Notes under the pieces: generated by a model
Told to the model about the DNA's origin: nothing
The model's database searches: none
What the model saw: the letters and a program-made list of their open reading frames with translations, nothing else
Shown: positions 44,640 through 55,878 of the stretch, in pieces
Numbering within the stretch: position 1 is the first letter of the stretch
Layout of the letters: each line of letters starts with the position of its first letter
Assembly (NCBI GenBank): GCA_019316985.1
Contig: CP079215.1
Location: 5,642,001 to 5,706,000, forward strand
Origin: Paraniabella defluvii
GTDB lineage: Bacteria; Bacteroidota; Bacteroidia; Chitinophagales; Chitinophagaceae
DNA: 64,000 nt
Reading direction: 5' to 3'
Translations under genes and position numbers: made by a program

Positions 44640-45554
44640 CTAGGGATTTAGCGTTTGATAATGATGAACCAACAGGTCTATAACCACAAATACCGCAAAA
44701 ACTACTGATGCGATCCCGTTAGCGGTCATAAATGCCAGGTTTACCCTGCGCAGGTCGTTGGGTTTTACAATACTATGCTGGTAAAAAAGCATACCGGCAA
44801 AAACAGCAATACCTGCCCAGTATAACCAGCCAAACCGGCCAATAACACCCGCTACAACTACGCAGGCCGCGCTCAGCACGTGCAACAATTCCGAAACACG
44901 CAAGGCTTTCTTTTTACCCAATACGGAGGGGATGGAATACAGATCGTTGCTTTTGTCGAATTCCTCATCCTGCAATGCGTAAATGATATCAAAACCACTT
45001 ACCCAAAAAAATAACAGCAAAAGAAAAAAGTATGGGCAACAGATCAAAACGCCCTGTTACCGCCAGGTAAGCTCCTATCGGCGCCAGAGATAATCCTGCA
45101 CCCAAAACCAGATGGCATAAGGGGTGAATCTTTTGGTGTAACTATACCCTAATACTACGGCCAAAGCTACCGGCGACAAATAGAAGCAAATGGAATTAAT
45201 AAAATAAGTACAGATCACAAACAGGAGTGAATTAATGATGGTAAACCATAACACCCTGTCGGCTTTTAATATACCCGCCGGAATTTCCCGAACAGCAGTA
45301 CGCGGATTTCTGGCATCAAAACTCCTGTCGAGATAGCGGTTGAAAGCCATAGCGGCGCTGCGGGCAAAGATCATACACAATATAACCAGCAAAAACAGGT
45401 ACCATTTTTCTTTAAAAAAAAGCCCGACTGCTATTTCATTTTCCGGTGTTCTGAACCACATTACTCCCAGGAAAAACCCAATTATTGCAAAAGGCATCGC
45501 AAAAATGGTGTGAGAGAATTTTATAAGACTTAAGTACTTTTTAGCTGTTGACAT
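44640..45554 (-). CDS. ubiA: UbiA-family prenyltransferase, 4-hydroxybenzoate octaprenyltransferase-like (frameshifted)
   Basis: About 304 residues with eight to nine membrane helices. Start MSTAKKYLSLIKFSHTIFAM at 45554. First Asp-rich motif AFNRYLDRSFDARNPRT; second motif SGFDIIYALQDEEFDK. A break lies near 45065. Because this phylum generally lacks ubiquinone, the likely role is prenylation in menaquinone synthesis (MqnP-like), not ubiquinone; that is inference. The frame is open from the preceding TrmH gene into this one without a stop. Confidence 0.85.
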
Positions 45555-46090
45555 TTTTTGCATTTTTAATATTCGGCTTACCAGCTCCCACAATACAACA
45601 CCCGCTGCGGTGGCTATGTTTAGTGAATGCTTCATCCCCAGCTGTGGTATTTCAATGCAGCCATCGCACAAACCAATAGTGGTTTGCTCTACACCTGTTA
45701 CCTCATTGCCCAAAACAACAGCTATAGGTTCACCAGGCGTCCACTCCAGTTCATGCAGATGCGTACTGTTTTCAACCTGCTCTATTGCGTATACACTATA
45801 ATTTTTAGCCCTCAAATCAGCTATAGCTTCAGCAGCATTGGCAAAATGCGTCCAGTTCACGAATCTTCGGCGCCAAGGGCTGTTTTTTTGATTTCCTTAT
45901 GTGGAGGTTTTGCAGAATAGCCGGTTACATAAATAGCTTCTATTAAAAACGCATCGCTGGTTCTGAATACGCTGCCCACGTTATAGGCACTGCGTATATT
46001 TTCGAGTACTACAATAATGGGAATTTTAGCAGACGCCTTGAATTCGTCTACCGATTTGCGGCCCAATTCCTCCATACTTAACTTTCGCAT
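45555..46090 (-). CDS. SpoU/TrmH-family RNA 2'-O-methyltransferase (frameshifted)
   Basis: About 178 residues. MRKLSMEELGRKSVDEFKAS, then motif 1 VVLENIRSAYNVGSVFRTSD, motif 2 PIAVVLGNEVTGVEQ and motif 3 LGMKHSLNIATAAGVVLWEL; the knot-forming motifs are all present. A break near 45860 joins the two parts. No stop codon separates it from UbiA; the end given here is a boundary set by the UbiA start. Target (tRNA or rRNA position) cannot be told. Confidence 0.85.
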
Positions 46091-46173
46091 CGCGCAAAAG
46101 TAGGAATGAAAGTTGAAAAAGCGGACAGGTTGGGAAACGATGGCTCATAGAAACAGTAATGATACAGCCTCTG

Positions 46174-46208
46174 TAAAAAAATAAATCCGGCTGTGGTTAA
46201 CAGCCGGA
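46174..46208 (-). terminator. Terminator of the outer-membrane protein gene
   Basis: TCCGGCTGT (46186-46194) and ACAGCCGGA (46200-46208) with a 5-base loop, followed on the minus strand by TTTATTTTTTT. It lies just after the beta-barrel stop codon and before trmH. Confidence 0.85.
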
Positions 46209-46246
46209 CTAGGATAAGATATGGTTTGGTTAGTATAAAAACTTTG

Positions 46247-46837
46247 TTACCTGCCTGTTCCAAGACCGATATTGTAGGCCAGCCCTACTCCTATAATACC
46301 TGTATTATATTTCTGAGAGGCATTACCTACATTTATAGTTCCTTTATCGCCGGTAAATACTTTTGAGTAGTGAGCAAATATGTTCCAGTTACGGTTATGG
46401 TAACCTACTTCCGGCTTTAAATAAAAGCCTCCATCAGGCCTTGCAACGTTAGAATTGGCGGCTACCCTTTCATCACCGGTTACCACTCCATAACCCAAAT
46501 CGGTACCGATATAAATTCCTTCTGCCTTAGGGTAATATCTTACCAATGCCGCTACAGGCACTACACCGAAACTATTGTTGTCTAATTTTGTGCCGTTAAT
46601 ATCATTTTCTTTTGCGAAATGATGCTGATAACCCGTTGCCACCCCTAATCCAAAATGAGGGGTTACCAGGTTTTGATAAGCCACATCCAAACCCGCAGCT
46701 GCTGCTGCATTATTAGAAGGGACTGATGCGCCGGCCAGAGCACCAATTTTGATCATATTTTTCATGCTTTGTGCATGTACTGCTGCTGTTGTAAATAATA
46801 GGGCCGCTCCGATTAAAATTGCTTTTCCTGTTTTCAT
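46247..46837 (-). CDS. Outer-membrane beta-barrel protein
   Basis: 196 residues, unbroken. Signal peptide MKTGKAILIGAALLFTTAAV ending HAQ, then alternating strands typical of small 8-strand barrels: HFGLGVATGYQHHFAKE, GVVPVAALVRYYPKAEGIYI, FYLKPEVGYHNRNWNIFAHY, GIIGVGLAYNIGLGTG. No specific function can be assigned; such OmpW/OprF-like proteins are common. Monocistronic, with a clear terminator. Confidence 0.75.
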   Translation of the reverse strand: MKTGKAILIGAALLFTTAAVHAQSMKNMIKIGALAGASVPSNNAAAAAGLDVAYQNLVTPHFGLGVATGYQHHFAKENDINGTKLDNNSFGVVPVAALVRYYPKAEGIYIGTDLGYGVVTGDERVAANSNVARPDGGFYLKPEVGYHNRNWNIFAHYSKVFTGDKGTINVGNASQKYNTGIIGVGLAYNIGLGTGR

Positions 46838-47036
46838 CTGTGTACTTTTTAAATTTTCAAATTATTGTGTGATCACGCTTGATTTTCTGAACAGAAAATA
46901 TATAATTACTTCATCATCACTACAGATTTCGCATATGTAGACAAATGCCGTGCCAAGATGGTTGCATAGCTGATGAAACAAAAGTGCAGGTTTATGGTTG
47001 GCTCACAGTAAGATAATAACAGGCAGCAACGTTTTA

Positions 47037-48293
47037 TTACGCATTCCTGATCAATGCGTTGCCAATGGCGCAGTTCAGGCATTTTTTCAGGCTGCAGTAT
47101 TGAGTTTTTAATTCAACAAACGCCTGTGAGTCAAAAGCAGTTTTATTCAGCACTCTAATTGCCGGAAACCTCTCGTCACTGAATTTCGTTCGGCCACCGA
47201 TTGTTGCAGCCATTGCATAGCTTTTTCTTTTATGCCTTCATTACAATGTATATTGCCATAGGCAAATAACATGGGCACTACGGTATTTATAATGATGTTA
47301 TTGATCATATCTTCTCCTACAGGCTTATTCAAAAACCTGGGATCATCAACTAAAGTATAATGATAGCTCCAGAAATCATTAGGCGTAACCCTGAACCAGT
47401 TGCCTACGGTTGAAACATCGGGCTGCTCCAAGATACGGGAAAAAAGATGGGCCGAATTATGTATTAGTGCTGCCAGCTGTGCCAAACGGATAGTGGGAAA
47501 ATTACCAGGTCGCATCCTTAAAAAATGTACCGGAAACGGCACCTGCCTTAACCTGTACTTTGTTTTTAAAAAACTGTATTCCCTCTCTAATAACAGCACA
47601 TATTTATCCTGGTATCTGGCTTTATTTAACAACCCCGCCTGGCCCAGCAATAAAGCTTCCACCTGTATGATACTGCCTTTGTGCTTGGCTAACAATTTCA
47701 AAGGAATGCTTTTGGCAATAGCTTCAAATGTTTCTGCATTGGTTTTTGTTCCGAAATTACGGGCAAGCAACCACCAGAAACTTTCTTCCCAATGGCGCTT
47801 ATTCTGCGCTAAATAGTTTTCGATCAGCATTTCTTTCCGGTGCAGCCTTTCCGCCACCAAACGGTCTTTCCAGCCGTTAATGATTAATGCATCTACTTTA
47901 TGTATTAATTGCTCGCAGGCAATAAACCGCTGCGATGCCATCAGGCTGTTATAACGTCTTATAACAACGCCGGGTATCTGCCCTGAAAGCTCCAGCACGG
48001 CAAACTACTGCCACTTATATCATTTTCATATACCACATGTAGTATGACATTTTTGTAATTGGCATCACCGCTATGCCCATGTTTCAGCCAATCAGATGTT
48101 TTCATATGCAGCTCAACCGTTCCGGCCCATACCGTACGACCAATTTTTATCTGGGCATTGCTGAAGTCGGGTCCCTGGTTGGTGTTGATACTACCGGGAT
48201 GGATGATCTCTACAGGGTCTCCTGTAAAGTAAACAGGTTGAGTTTATTGAAGTATTGAAATCTCCATATAAACTGAAGCAGGTTTTCGTTCAT
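47037..48293 (-). CDS. DUF2851 family protein (frameshifted)
   Basis: About 418 residues. MNENLLQFIWRFQYFNKLNL joins across a break near 48225 to TGDPVEIIHPGSINTNQGPD and GTVELHMKTSDWLKHGH, then after another near 48005 to PVLELSGQIPGVV and a helical middle with RYQDKYVLLLEREYSFLK. The C-terminus, after a break near 47160, holds a Cys cluster YCSLKKCLNCAIGNALI. DUF2851 is widespread in Bacteroidota and of unknown function. The DPVEIIHPG...EGPDF-like segment with HVEWH-type core and the Cys cluster suggest metal binding; no activity is claimed. Confidence 0.8.
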
Positions 48294-48331
48294 AGGTATC
48301 TTTTATAGGTGATAATTCTCCCATAAAGATA

Positions 48332-48893
48332 TTAAATATTGGTTAATGCCCGAACAACCCTGTTAACTGGTAATCCCATTACGTTGTAAAAATCCCCTTT
48401 TATAGATTTTATACCCACCACTCCTATCCACTCCTGTATGGCATAAGCGCCGGCCTTGTCGTAAGGCTGGTATTTCTCCACATAAAAGAGTAGTTGTTCC
48501 GGTGTAAGGGGTTAAAAGCAACTTCGGTTACGTCTGCAAAAAGCACCTGTTTTTCACCTTTTAGTATGGCCACTCCCGTAACCACCTGGTGCGTATTACC
48601 CTGTAGCCGGCTTAAAGTGCTCACTGCTTCTTCTTTGCCCGCTGGCTTGCCAATAATTTGATTGTCTAAAATCACTACGGTATCTGCGGCAATAATGGTT
48701 TTATTGCTTTCCATAGTCGTTTGCACAGCTACAGCTTTTTCAGGGCTATTTGCATGGCCGCTTCCGTGCCCGGCATACCTTCCGGAAAAGTTTCATCTAC
48801 CGGTTTCACAACCACTTCAAAAGGAATCTCGGCCCATTCAAGCAATTGTTTTCTCCGGGGCGAGGAAGAAGCCAGTATAATTGTATCCGTCAT
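48332..48893 (-). CDS. maf: Maf-family nucleotide pyrophosphatase (frameshifted)
   Basis: About 187 residues. MTDTIILASSSPRRKQLLEW is the family start with the SSSPRR motif; ESNKTIIAADTVVILDNQII has the catalytic Asp-containing motif; KPAGKEEAVSTLSRLQGNTH and AGAYAIQEWIGVVGIKSIKG are the later conserved segments. Breaks lie near 48730 and 48505. Maf proteins hydrolyse modified or canonical nucleoside triphosphates. It starts 5 bases after the end of the upstream prenyltransferase gene, suggesting one operon. Confidence 0.9.
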
Positions 48894-48898
48894 AAAAA

Positions 48899-49833
48899 TT
48901 ACAAATAAATATAAAAAAGCAGCATCGATAAAATACCCGTGAGCATAGCCATCTTGGTATAGCTGCTTAGCTGGTGATATTCGGCTGTGGTTTGTGCCCG
49001 CGCAGTAATCTTCTGAAAATAAATAACAGCGGCGCTACAATAGCAATAAAGCAATATATCACCGCCCACCACCACCTGAACTGCAATACATAAAACTGAA
49101 TTACCAGTAACATAACGATCAAAATAGTTAACCATACGGTGATGTACACTTTGGTAGCATTAATACCCCACACGATCGGCATGGTTTTGCATCCGAATTT
49201 CTGGTCACCCGGCATATCTTCTATATCTTTTATAGCCTCTCTTACCAGCGAAATGATAAAAGCAAACCCCGCATACAGTATCACAAACCTGAACAATCTT
49301 ATCTGGCCCGGATCGGTGTGATTAAATGCGTGCTGAAGTGAATATTTAGAGAGGAAAATGATCATTATCGTCCACGCAGTTAACAGGGATACAATAATAT
49401 TTCCAATCAGCAGGTCTTTTTTGAACCGTGCAGAGTAAAACCACAGTAAGATCACGCAAATCAGGTTTGCTACTACCAGGTACCACCGGGCAAAAACATT
49501 TACGGCTATTGCGGTACATATTATACCCGCTGCGCTCAGGCCCAGGTGCCATGCCAGGGCCCATCGCCGGCTAAGCTTTTTATCCAGTATCATTTTATCC
49601 GGTTTATTAACCAGATCGATATTGATATCAAAATAGTCGTTGATGATATATCCTGCAGCTGCAATAAAAACAGAGGCGGCTACCAGCAATACAAACTGAA
49701 AAGTATTATGGTCGGGGATATGACCAGCATAAACAGGCCTGTAAATACAAAATTCAAACAATACCTGTGTTAAAACGATAAACACAAGATTGGGCCAGCG
49801 TATAAGTTTAAAAAATGGCTTTATCAGCGCCAT
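48899..49833 (-). CDS. UbiA-superfamily prenyltransferase, GGGP synthase-like (frameshifted)
   Basis: About 311 residues, nine predicted helices. MALIKPFFKLIRWPNLVFIV, first motif INDYFDINIDLVNKPDKMI (NDxxDxxxD), second Asp-rich motif AIKDIEDMPGDQKFGCKTMP. One break near 49015 near the C-terminus, which ends ILSMLLFYIYL. This group is often labelled geranylgeranylglycerol-phosphate geranylgeranyltransferase in Bacteroidota; the lipid product here is unknown. Neighbouring maf, KdsC-like and DUF2520 genes form a run of five closely spaced genes. Confidence 0.82.
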
Positions 49834-49869
49834 AAATAATTATTAAGTGTACGAAAGTAACTGTAGCAG

Positions 49870-50389
49870 TTACATGGAAGCGATAGTGGGTATAGTTTCC
49901 CAGTGACCGTTTATTTTAAGTACTTTTTCGATAACATCCCTTACACACCCTTCACCCCTCCTTTTGAAGAAATATATTGGGCTGCGGCTTTAATATCATT
50001 AACAGCATCAGCCGGGCAGCATCCCAGGCCTACGCTGCCCAATACGGGCAGATCGGGTATATCGTCTCCCATAAATAAGCAGTCGGCCAAATTAAACCCA
50101 TGCCGGGCAGCCAGCCCTGCTATAAATGCGGCCTTATCTTTTACTCCGAAGTAAACATCGTTAATACCCAGGTAATTCATTCTTTTTCTACTGCACTGCG
50201 GGCTGATCCGCTTACAATAAAAATGCGATATCCTTTTTTAATGGCTAATTGCAAGGCATATCCGTCTTTTATATTCATGCTTCGCGCCATTTCCCCGCTT
50301 TCCAGTACCAGCACGGTTCCATCGGTAAGCACGCCATCCACATCAAAAATAAAAGTTGTTACCTGTTTAAAACTGCTCAAAACATTCAT
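49870..50389 (-). CDS. kdsC: KdsC-like HAD phosphatase (frameshifted)
   Basis: About 173 residues, the C0-type HAD size of KdsC tetramers. FIFDVDGVLTDGTVLVLESG has the catalytic DxD; MARSMNIKDGYALQLAIKKG and IFIVSGSARSAVEKE the second and third motif region; CLFMGDDIPDLPVLGSVGLG the final acidic motif. Breaks lie near 50180 and 49945. KdsC dephosphorylates KDO-8-phosphate for LPS synthesis; the role fits but the rest of the pathway is not adjacent. Confidence 0.85.
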
Positions 50390-50504
50390 GCCTATCTTTT
50401 TATCATTTTATTAGTGACAGGCGCTTCACCTGTTGACCTGAAAAGAGCGCCATCATTTTGTGCCTACAAAAGTAAATGAATGATTCCTGTTGTACACTAT
50501 ACAA

Positions 50505-51270
50505 TTAGCTAAGCGGTCGTCCTAAAATACTTTCACTTAAAAACTCATAAAGCTTTAACAGCTGTGGGTGCTGTTCCAGCAGCGCCTGGTGTTTATGAAT
50601 CGTTTCCATGTCTCCCCTGGCAGCCGGCCCTGTTTGCAGTGTTGAGGAGCTGCATCATGAAGCCTGTAAAAGGTATTATCGATAAGCGGCAGCAGTTCGG
50701 TAAATTCAATTCCTTCTTTGCGACAATACGTTTCGGCGAGGGAAAATATATGGTTTGAAAAATTGTTCACCAGCACTGCCGCTATGTGCAACTTGGTGCG
50801 TTTGTCAAAGTCAGCATTAAAACAGGCTTCTTTATATACAGACCGTGCGAGTTTATTCAAAACATTATTTGTTTGCTCATTAACGCCTTCTATATATATA
50901 GGTATTTCGGGTATCTGTTCCTGCTCCTTTCTTAAGCTCTGCAATGGATAAAAAACGCCGTAATTTTCCGTCACCTCCTTCAAAACCTCCATTTTAACGG
51001 CAGCGGCAGTATGGGCTACTATTTTACCCGGCAGCCTGAGGTCGTTAGCCACGTCTTTATGGCATCATCGGCAACCGCTATGATATAAACATCCGCATCT
51101 TTATAGATCAGGCTCGAATAGTTAGCCGATTCTGTATTCCATTCGTAAGCAAGCTCTGAAGCAGCGCCGGCGTTCCTGCTTAATATCTGTACAATGTGGT
51201 GCCCGGCAGCCACAAATTTCCTGCCCAATACGGCCGCTACATTACCCGATCCAATCATTACAATGTTCAT
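50505..51270 (-). CDS. Rossmann-fold DUF2520 protein (frameshifted)
   Basis: About 255 residues. Start MNIVMIGSGNVAAVLGRKFV gives a dinucleotide-binding GxGNxA loop; VYIIAVADDAIK the next strand; then, after a break near 51050, GKIVAHTAAAVKMEVL and NYGVFYPLQSLRKEQE, and the DUF2520 helical domain KLHIAAVLVNNFSNHIFSLA. A second break lies near 50620. Resembles ProC/F420-type reductases; substrate unknown. Confidence 0.8.
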
Positions 51271-51437
51271 AAGGTAAAGATACATACTTAAACAGGCAAA
51301 ACTTAATGGTTTACAGCACCAGCCAGTTAAACTGGCACATAGTATTATCTTATTTTGCTCCTTAGTACTTTTGACTTGTATCAATTAAAAATACCGGTCG
51401 AGCGCCGGCCGCCTGTATACTTTAACTTCGTTACTCC

Positions 51438-52281
51438 ATGAGTGTGCAAAACATCATTGTTACCTATTTCCGTGCAAGGTTACAGTTGCTCGCTGCCCTG
51501 TCTAAAAAAAAAAAAGAGCAGGCAATGAGGCATTTCGTATTTTTGTACGCCTTATTTCAGGATGGCCTATCAAGAAACCCTGGTTGCAAACGCTGAGCGG
51601 TTGCTGTACAGGTTCGGTTCTACCAATACAATAGGGTATCGCTGGAACAAAGGGGCTGGTAAAAAGCTACTTATTGTTCACGGTTTTCGCTCGGCATCGG
51701 CCAATTTCTTACACTTTGTACCTCCTCTCATCCAAAAAGGTTACGAAGTTGTGGCTTTTGACGCTCCGGCACATGGCTTAAGCGCCGGTAAAAGTCTTAA
51801 TGCCATAGAATACAAAGACTTTATTGCCGCTATAAATAAGCATTTCGGCGCTTTTGATGCTTTTCTCAGCCACTCATTTGGCGGACTGGCAGTGAGCATG
51901 AACCTGGCTGAATTACCTGATAGCCAAAATATCAAAACTGTGTTGATAGCTCCGGCTGCCAACTCCAGGCAGTTAATAACTTCCTTTTTTAAGGAAATGC
52001 GCATCAAAGACAAAGCCGTACAGGAGCACTTTTATGCCAATATTAACCGGCTAAGCGGTAAGGATATCGGTTGGTTTGCCATAGCCCGTTGTGTAAACGA
52101 CATTAAAGGACCCGTTTTGTGGATACATGACGAGCACGACAAAATAACGCCTATAGACGACGCGCTGCAAATCCGGAAAACCCAACCGCATAATTTTCAG
52201 TTTCTATTTACAACCAACCTGGGCCACCGCCGCATTTACAGGGACAGGGACGTGGTTACTGCTGTTATTAATTTCCTGTAA
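51438..52281 (+). CDS. Alpha/beta hydrolase (frameshifted at N-terminus)
   Basis: About 281 residues. I place the start at 51438 (MSVQNIIVTYFRARLQLL), because LSKKKAGNEAFRIFCTPY is regained by one base in a run of A (51507-51518) and one in a T run (about 51541). An internal ATG at 51562 opens the uninterrupted part. Oxyanion region KLLIVHGFRSASANF, VAFDAPAHGLSAGKS, nucleophile elbow LSHSFGGLAVS (Ser), WIHDEHDKITP (acid), LGHRRIYRD (His). A complete catalytic triad; esterase-type activity likely, substrate unknown. Confidence 0.85.
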
Positions 52282-52475
52282 AAAGATCGGTAAAACAGGC
52301 ATTTATTTATAAATAACCGAGCATTTATAAAAAATGTACTAATCTTGTTGCCAAAAAACCGGCTGAATGCTTTTATTTAGCCCTCAAGCAGCACTGGCTG
52401 CATCAAGCGGATGGGGTTAATTAACAAAGTATGGGCAGGTGTGTCCAAAAACTATAATTAAGAGAATTTTAATAA

Positions 52476-55088
52476 ATGGCTAAGAATTTACTGATAGTGG
52501 AGAGCCCTGCGAAGGCCAAAACAATTGAAAAGTTCCTGGGTAAAGATTTTCAGGTAAAAAGTTGCTTTGGGCATATACGCGATCTGGAGAAAGCAGGAAT
52601 GGGCATAGACATTGAACGGGATTTTAAACCAAGATATGTTGTTAGTGATGGCAAGGAAAAAGTAGTCAGAGAATTAAAAACCCTGGCTGGTAAAAGCGAA
52701 GAAGTTTGGCTGGCAACGGATGAGGACCGTGAAGGAGAAGCAATCAGCTGGCATCTTTGCGAAGTTTTGGGTTTGAACCCCGACACCACTAAAAGGATAG
52801 TTTTTCACGAGATCACCAAACCAGCCATTAAAGCGGCGGTTGAAACGCCCCGCAAGCTGGACATGAACCTGGTGAATGCCCAGCAGGCCCGACGGGTATT
52901 GGATCGTATTGTTGGGTTTGAGCTAAGTCCTGTTCTCTGGCGGAAAATCAGCGTAAAAAACAATTTAAGTGCGGGTAGAGTGCAAAGTGTTGCTGTTAGA
53001 TTAATTGCTGAAAGAGAAAGAGAGATCAATGCTTTTGAAACACAGAGCAGCTTTAAGCTGGAAGCTGTTTTCACGGCAACGGATACCACCGGGAAACAGA
53101 TCCATTTTAAAGCAGAGGGGAAAAAGTACAACGACAGCCAAAGTGCTGAACAGTTTTACAATCCTGTATTGGCGCTAACTACACGGTAAGCGACATACAG
53201 GTAAAACCTGGTAAGCGAACACCTGCAGCACCTTTTACCACTTCTACCCTGCAGCAGGAAGCCAGCAGGAAACTGGGGTATAGTGTAAGTAAAACGATGT
53301 TGGTAGCGCAGCAGTTGTATGAAAACGGGCATATAACTTATATGCGTACAGACAGTGTAAATTTAAGTGACACTGCGCTCGGCGACATTACCAATACCGT
53401 GAAGGGAATGTATGGCGAAAACTACCACCAGTTCCGCCGTTATAAAAATAAAAACCAGAGCGCGCAGGAAGCGCACGAGGCCATCCGCCCTACGTACATG
53501 AATAATTCAACCGTGGAAAACCCTGAGTGGAAGCGGTTATATGAACTGATCTGGAAGCGAACCATGGCAAGCCAGATGGCAGATGCCCAGCTGGAAAAAA
53601 CAGTCGCTTCGATAGACATTTCTACCAATAAAGAACAACTTACCGCTTCGGGTGAAGTGATCAAATTTGAAGGTTTTTTAAAAGTATACCGGGAAGATAA
53701 AGACGAGGAAGATATCAATGAAGATGAATCAGCTGAGGGTATGCTACCCCCTTTACAGGTAAAACAAAGCCTGCCATTGGTGCAAATGACCGCCACCGAA
53801 AAATTTACCCGTCCCTCGCCCCGTTATACAGAAGCTTCGCTGGTAAAAAAGCTGGAGGAGCTGGGTATAGGGCGACCTTCTACCTATGCGCCTACCATTT
53901 CAACTATTATCAAAAGAGAGTATGTTGAGAAAAGAGATAAGGAAGGTGTGGCCCGTAACTATCGCCTGCTTACATTAAAGAATGAGCAGATTGCCAAAGC
54001 CACACTTACGGAGAATACCGGTGCAGAGAAAGCCAAGCTGTTCCCTACCGATCTGGGCCTGGTGGTGACCGACTTTTTAAAGCAATATTTCGACGATATC
54101 ATGGATTACGGCTTCACGGCCCGTATCGAGAATGAATTTGACGATGTTGCAGAAGGTAAATTGCAGTGGAATAAAATGATCGATGATTTTTACAGTCCTT
54201 TTAAAGAAGACGTAGACAAGACCATCGAAACAGCCGAACGCATCAAAGGTGAAAGGGAACTGGGAACCGACCCCAAAGCGGCAAACCTGTTATTGCCCGC
54301 ATGGGCCGGTTTGGCCCTATGGTGCAGATAGGAAGCGCAGAAGAAGAAGAAACGCCTCGGTTCGCATCGCTGCAAAAAGGACAAAGTATTGAAACTATTA
54401 CACTGGAAGAAGCTCTCGACCTCTTTAAGCTCCCGGCTGTACTGGGTGAATACGAAGGAAAGGAAGTGTCGGTAAACATCGGGCGATTTGGTCCTTATGT
54501 AAAACTGGGTGAAGACTTTATTTCTATTCCCAAAGGAGAAGATCCCTTTAGTGTAACCCTTGACAGGGCAATCGACCTGATCAAAGAAAAGCAACAGGCA
54601 GATGCTCCTATTGCTGAATTTGAGGGAAAGCCGGTAACCAAAGGCAAAGGACGTTTTGGTCCATTTATAAAATGGAACGATATGTTCATTAACGTGCCTC
54701 GCCGGTACAATTTCGATCATCTGTCGTCGCAGGATATCAGGGAGCTGATAGAAACCAAGGTTGAAAAAGAAGCCAACCGCTTTATCCAGCAATGGCCGGA
54801 AGAAAAAAATAGCGTTGGAGAATGGCCGCTGGGGCCCTTTCATACGGTTCGGTAAAAAAATGATCAAGCTGGGAAGAAAAGAAGGAGGAGAAAAGTACAC
54901 GCCTGAAGAGCTTACCCAGGTTTCACTGGAGGAAGTAAAAAAATGATCATCGCAGAAGAGCCGGGCGCATTTGATAAACCGGTGAAGCCTGCCCGTCCGG
55001 CAGGCGGGAAAGCGGCTGCCAAGAAAAAACTGCCCGACCTGCAGGCGGGACCGCAGCTAAAAAGAAAGCCGCTCCCAAAAAGAAATAA
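52476..55088 (+). CDS. topA: DNA topoisomerase I (frameshifted)
   Basis: About 870 residues. Toprim domain KNLLIVESPAKAKTIEKFLG and ATDEDREGEAISWHLCEVLG; GFELSPVLWRKISVKNNLSA; catalytic Tyr in YENGHITYMRTDSVNLSDTA; SAQEAHEAIRPTYM; LGIGRPSTYAPTISTII. Instead of zinc fingers the C-terminus has several GRFGPxV/I repeats (RMGRFGPMVQIG, NIGRFGPYVKLG, KGRFGPFIKWN, GRWGPFIRFG) and a Lys/Ala/Pro-rich tail ending KKK. Breaks lie near 53160, 54285, 54815 and 55050. It relaxes negative supercoils. Confidence 0.94.
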
Positions 55089-55198
55089 AGGAATTACAGT
55101 AAATCGTAATCCTGTCAATCGTGCTACGCGTTGTTATGTATCTTTACCAGATCTACTACAGCGCGTTTGCGTTTATTTTAAACTGAAAACTACAACAA

Positions 55199-55797
55199 AT
55201 GAAACAGTTATTTTGCATCACTGTTCTGGTAATGCTTTTCAGCTTTACCGTAGCAGACCCGATATCTGACAAAGACAGAAAGGACCTGCTTGCTTACAGG
55301 AAGACTGCCGAAACCACGCTATTAGCATCTGTAAAGGGCCTCACGGAAAAACAGCTTAACTGGAGAGCCAATGACTCAAGCTGGAGCATAGCCAATTGTA
55401 TTGAGCATATCACCCTTACTGAAAAGTCTATTTTCGATTGGGCGATGGGTACTTTAAAAGAAACAGCGGATCCTGCAAAAAGGCCGAAGTAAAAAATACC
55501 GATGACCAGATCAAAGCGATGATTGAGAGCCGCGATCACAAGGCTAAAGCTCCTGAATCATTGAAACCAATGGGTAAGCTCGGCAATACGGGAAAAACAC
55601 TGCAAACATTCGAACAGCAAAGCGCCAGCCTGGATCAATATATTCAAAGCACGAAAGATGACCTACGCAATCATTTTGCCCAAACCCCGGTAGGCACCGT
55701 GGATGCTTACCAGTTGCTGGTATTTTTAACCGCTCACACCAAAAGACATACGGCCCAGATCTTAGCTATAAAAGCGAATGCGGCATTCCCTCAATAA
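55199..55797 (+). CDS. Exported DinB-superfamily protein (frameshifted)
   Basis: About 199 residues. MKQLFCITVLVMLFSFTVA is a signal peptide, unusual for DinB proteins. The helical bundle has metal-ligand histidines in IANCIEHITLTEKSIFDW and TAHTKRHTAQILAIKA. A break at about 55485 joins the halves. DinB-like proteins include bacillithiol-type thiol transferases and maleylpyruvate isomerases, but the role of exported versions is not known to me. Confidence 0.8.
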
Positions 55798-55816
55798 ATT
55801 TGCTTTAAAAAATATT

Positions 55817-55855
55817 AAAAAGTGCCACCTCTGCAGGGACGGCACTTTTTTTTTG
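55817..55855 (+). terminator. Terminator of the exported DinB gene
   Basis: AAAAAGTGCC (from 55817) pairs with GGCACTTTTT (55841-55850), and the T run continues to 55854 on the plus strand. The reverse strand can form the same hairpin and may serve the convergent FAS1 gene. Confidence 0.82.
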
Positions 55856-55878
55856 TGAGCAAGATTATCTTTTGAAAA

